Positions 5,425-6,124 of a stretch of 6,124 bases of DNA are shown piece after piece. The notes under the pieces were generated by a model. That model searched no databases. It saw only the letters and a list, made by a program, of their open reading frames with translations, and was not told the DNA's origin. How positions within the stretch are numbered: position 1 is the first letter of the stretch; every line of letters begins with the position of its first letter. The position numbers and the translations under genes were made by a program. Origin of the DNA: an uncultured Acidobacteriota bacterium (GTDB taxonomy: Bacteria > Acidobacteriota > JAAYUB01); NCBI GenBank assembly GCA_937925645.1, contig CALAMB010000375.1, forward strand, positions 1 to 6,124, given 5' to 3'.

Positions 5425-5549
5425 TCGGTGAATGGGTGAATCGGTGAATGGGTGAGTCGGTGAATGGGTGAATCGGTGAATGGGTGAATCGGTGAATGGG
5501 TGAGTCGGTGAATGGGTGAGTCGGTGAATGGGTGAATCGGTGAATGGGT
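5425..5549 (+). repeat. 16-bp tandem repeat, about 7.8 copies
   Basis: The unit TCGGTGAATGGGTGAR is repeated seven times in full and once partly (13 bases). The only variation is the last base, which runs A, G, A, A, G, G, A. Each unit is itself two related 8-base words, TCGGTGAA and TGGGTGAR, so the array began as an 8-bp repeat. There are no spacers of unique sequence, so it is not a CRISPR. The array has no stop in one plus frame, but no start and ribosome site support translation. It begins 25 bases outside the right inverted repeat. Confidence 0.95.
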
Positions 5550-5572
5550 ACTTGGGATTCTAAGATTCAGTT

Positions 5573-5649
5573 CCCAGCACCCAGGTCCCAGATCCCAGAT
5601 CCCAGATCCCAGATCCGAATTCCGATGTCCGATTTCCGAATTCCGAATT
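5573..5649. repeat. 7-bp tandem array made of two word families, with G-quadruplex potential on the minus strand
   Basis: Eleven heptamers follow in perfect register: CCCAGCA, CCCAGGT, CCCAGAT four times, CCGAATT, CCGATGT, CCGATTT, then CCGAATT twice. The word changes from CCCAGAT to CCGAATT while the 7-base phase is kept. On the minus strand the first six words give six GGG runs separated by exactly four bases (5573-5610), a standard G-quadruplex pattern. The array lies downstream of the TonB-receptor terminator, beyond its T tract. Intergenic heptamer repeats are known in other bacteria, for example the STRR sequences of cyanobacteria. Confidence 0.9.
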
Positions 5650-5652
5650 ACG

Positions 5653-5682
5653 AAAAAAAAGGCGGGGCCAGAAGGCCCCGCC
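5653..5682 (-). terminator. Rho-independent terminator of the TonB-dependent receptor gene
   Basis: On the minus strand a 9-bp perfect stem (GGCGGGGCC / GGCCCCGCC, 4-base loop TTCT) is followed by eight T residues. It begins 28 bases after the receptor's stop codon. This is a strong canonical terminator. The plus strand has no T tract after the stem. Confidence 0.93.
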
Positions 5683-5710
5683 TGGAGTGGTCACGCGGAC
5701 CAGCCGGTTC

Positions 5711-6124
5711 TTAGAACTCGAACCGGATGGAGAACCGCATGTTGAACGGACGCTGGAACGCCTGGGGCGTCAGGTAGTCGGGGTTCTCGTATTCGGGAGC
5801 GAGTTCGAAGTCCTCGTCCACGTTGGTGATGCGCTTGAAGTTGCAGAGGTTGAACACGTCCACGCCGAAGCGCAGGCGGTAGTTGTCACCGAAGGTGAAC
5901 GGATAGCTCATGTGCACGTCGAAGTTGTTCAGCCACTCGGTCCGGCCCTCGGCTCCGCGCGGGGTCATCGGGATCTCGCCGGAGTTCTCATACGCCGGGT
6001 GGGCACCCAGCTTGGTGATGGGGGCGCCGCTGGTGCTCCGGAAGCCCACGCCCAGGGTGAAGCCGCCGGTGAAGGTGTAGGAGCCGTTGAAGTTCAGGGT
6101 GTGGCGCCGGTCGGTGTTCAGGTA
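5711..6124 (-). CDS. TonB-dependent outer-membrane receptor (Oar-like), C-terminal 137 residues
   Basis: The frame is open to the right edge of the window, so the signal peptide, plug and most of the barrel lie outside. The visible part begins YLNTDRRHTLNFNGSYTF and continues with alternating beta strands: GFTLGVGFRSTSGAPI, EWLNNFDVHMSYPF and YRLRFGVDVFNLCN. It ends in FNMRFSIRFEF. A terminal aromatic residue in an alternating hydrophobic last strand is the standard signal for insertion by the BAM complex. The DRRH, SGxPI, LGAHPAYENSGE, PRGAEGRT and VDVFNLxN pattern is that of the large carboxypeptidase-regulatory-like TonB receptors (Oar type) that are numerous in Acidobacteriota. The substrate cannot be told from the barrel end. 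The stop is TAA, followed by a strong terminator. Confidence 0.88.
   Translation of the reverse strand, partial: YLNTDRRHTLNFNGSYTFTGGFTLGVGFRSTSGAPITKLGAHPAYENSGEIPMTPRGAEGRTEWLNNFDVHMSYPFTFGDNYRLRFGVDVFNLCNFKRITNVDEDFELAPEYENPDYLTPQAFQRPFNMRFSIRFEF

Noticed and set aside
5425..5549. CRISPR array
   Set aside because: The copies are directly adjacent with no unique spacers, and no cas genes are present.

Overview
The window is GC-rich, densely packed bacterial DNA. A member of the Acidobacteriota or a neighbouring Gram-negative phylum is the best guess. The reasons are the C-terminus of a TonB-dependent outer-membrane receptor of the Oar-like type abundant in that phylum, a DUF3857/transglutaminase-like protein, a double-length ThyX-family protein, and intergenic gaps filled with short tandem words. 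The phylum call is inference from protein style, not from a marker gene.

Layout. Positions 1-4155 hold three plus-strand genes that look like one transcription unit: the 3' part of a DUF3857-transglutaminase-like-DUF3858 protein whose Cys and His catalytic positions are both alanine; ispH, joined to it by an ATGA stop/start overlap; and, after a 67-bp gap with a clean AGGAGG ribosome-binding site, a 515-residue tandem ThyX-like protein. Positions 4185-4396 hold a three-copy 8-bp repeat and a complete minus-strand tRNA-Glu(CTC) unit: a TTGACT/TAAAAT promoter, a short leader beginning with a hairpin, the tRNA with encoded CCA, and a rho-independent terminator.

Positions 4397-5710 are accessory DNA. 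A degenerate heptamer array comes first. It is followed by an 831-bp unit (4569-5399) bounded by near-perfect inverted repeats (29 of 30 bases identical in the core). Inside is a single Y1 (HUH) transposase gene of the IS200/RAYT type. Its reading frame is continuous except for one in-frame TGA; the HUH motif and a candidate catalytic Tyr lie intact beyond the stop. Next come a 16-bp tandem repeat (about 7.8 copies) and a 7-bp array with G-quadruplex potential on the minus strand. The window ends with the terminator and last 137 codons of the minus-strand TonB-dependent receptor.

The most interesting points are the inverted-repeat/RAYT-like unit with its single nonsense codon, the split of conserved motifs between the two halves of the ThyX-like protein, the loss of the catalytic residues in the transglutaminase-like domain, and the concentration of different short-period repeat arrays in the intergenic DNA.
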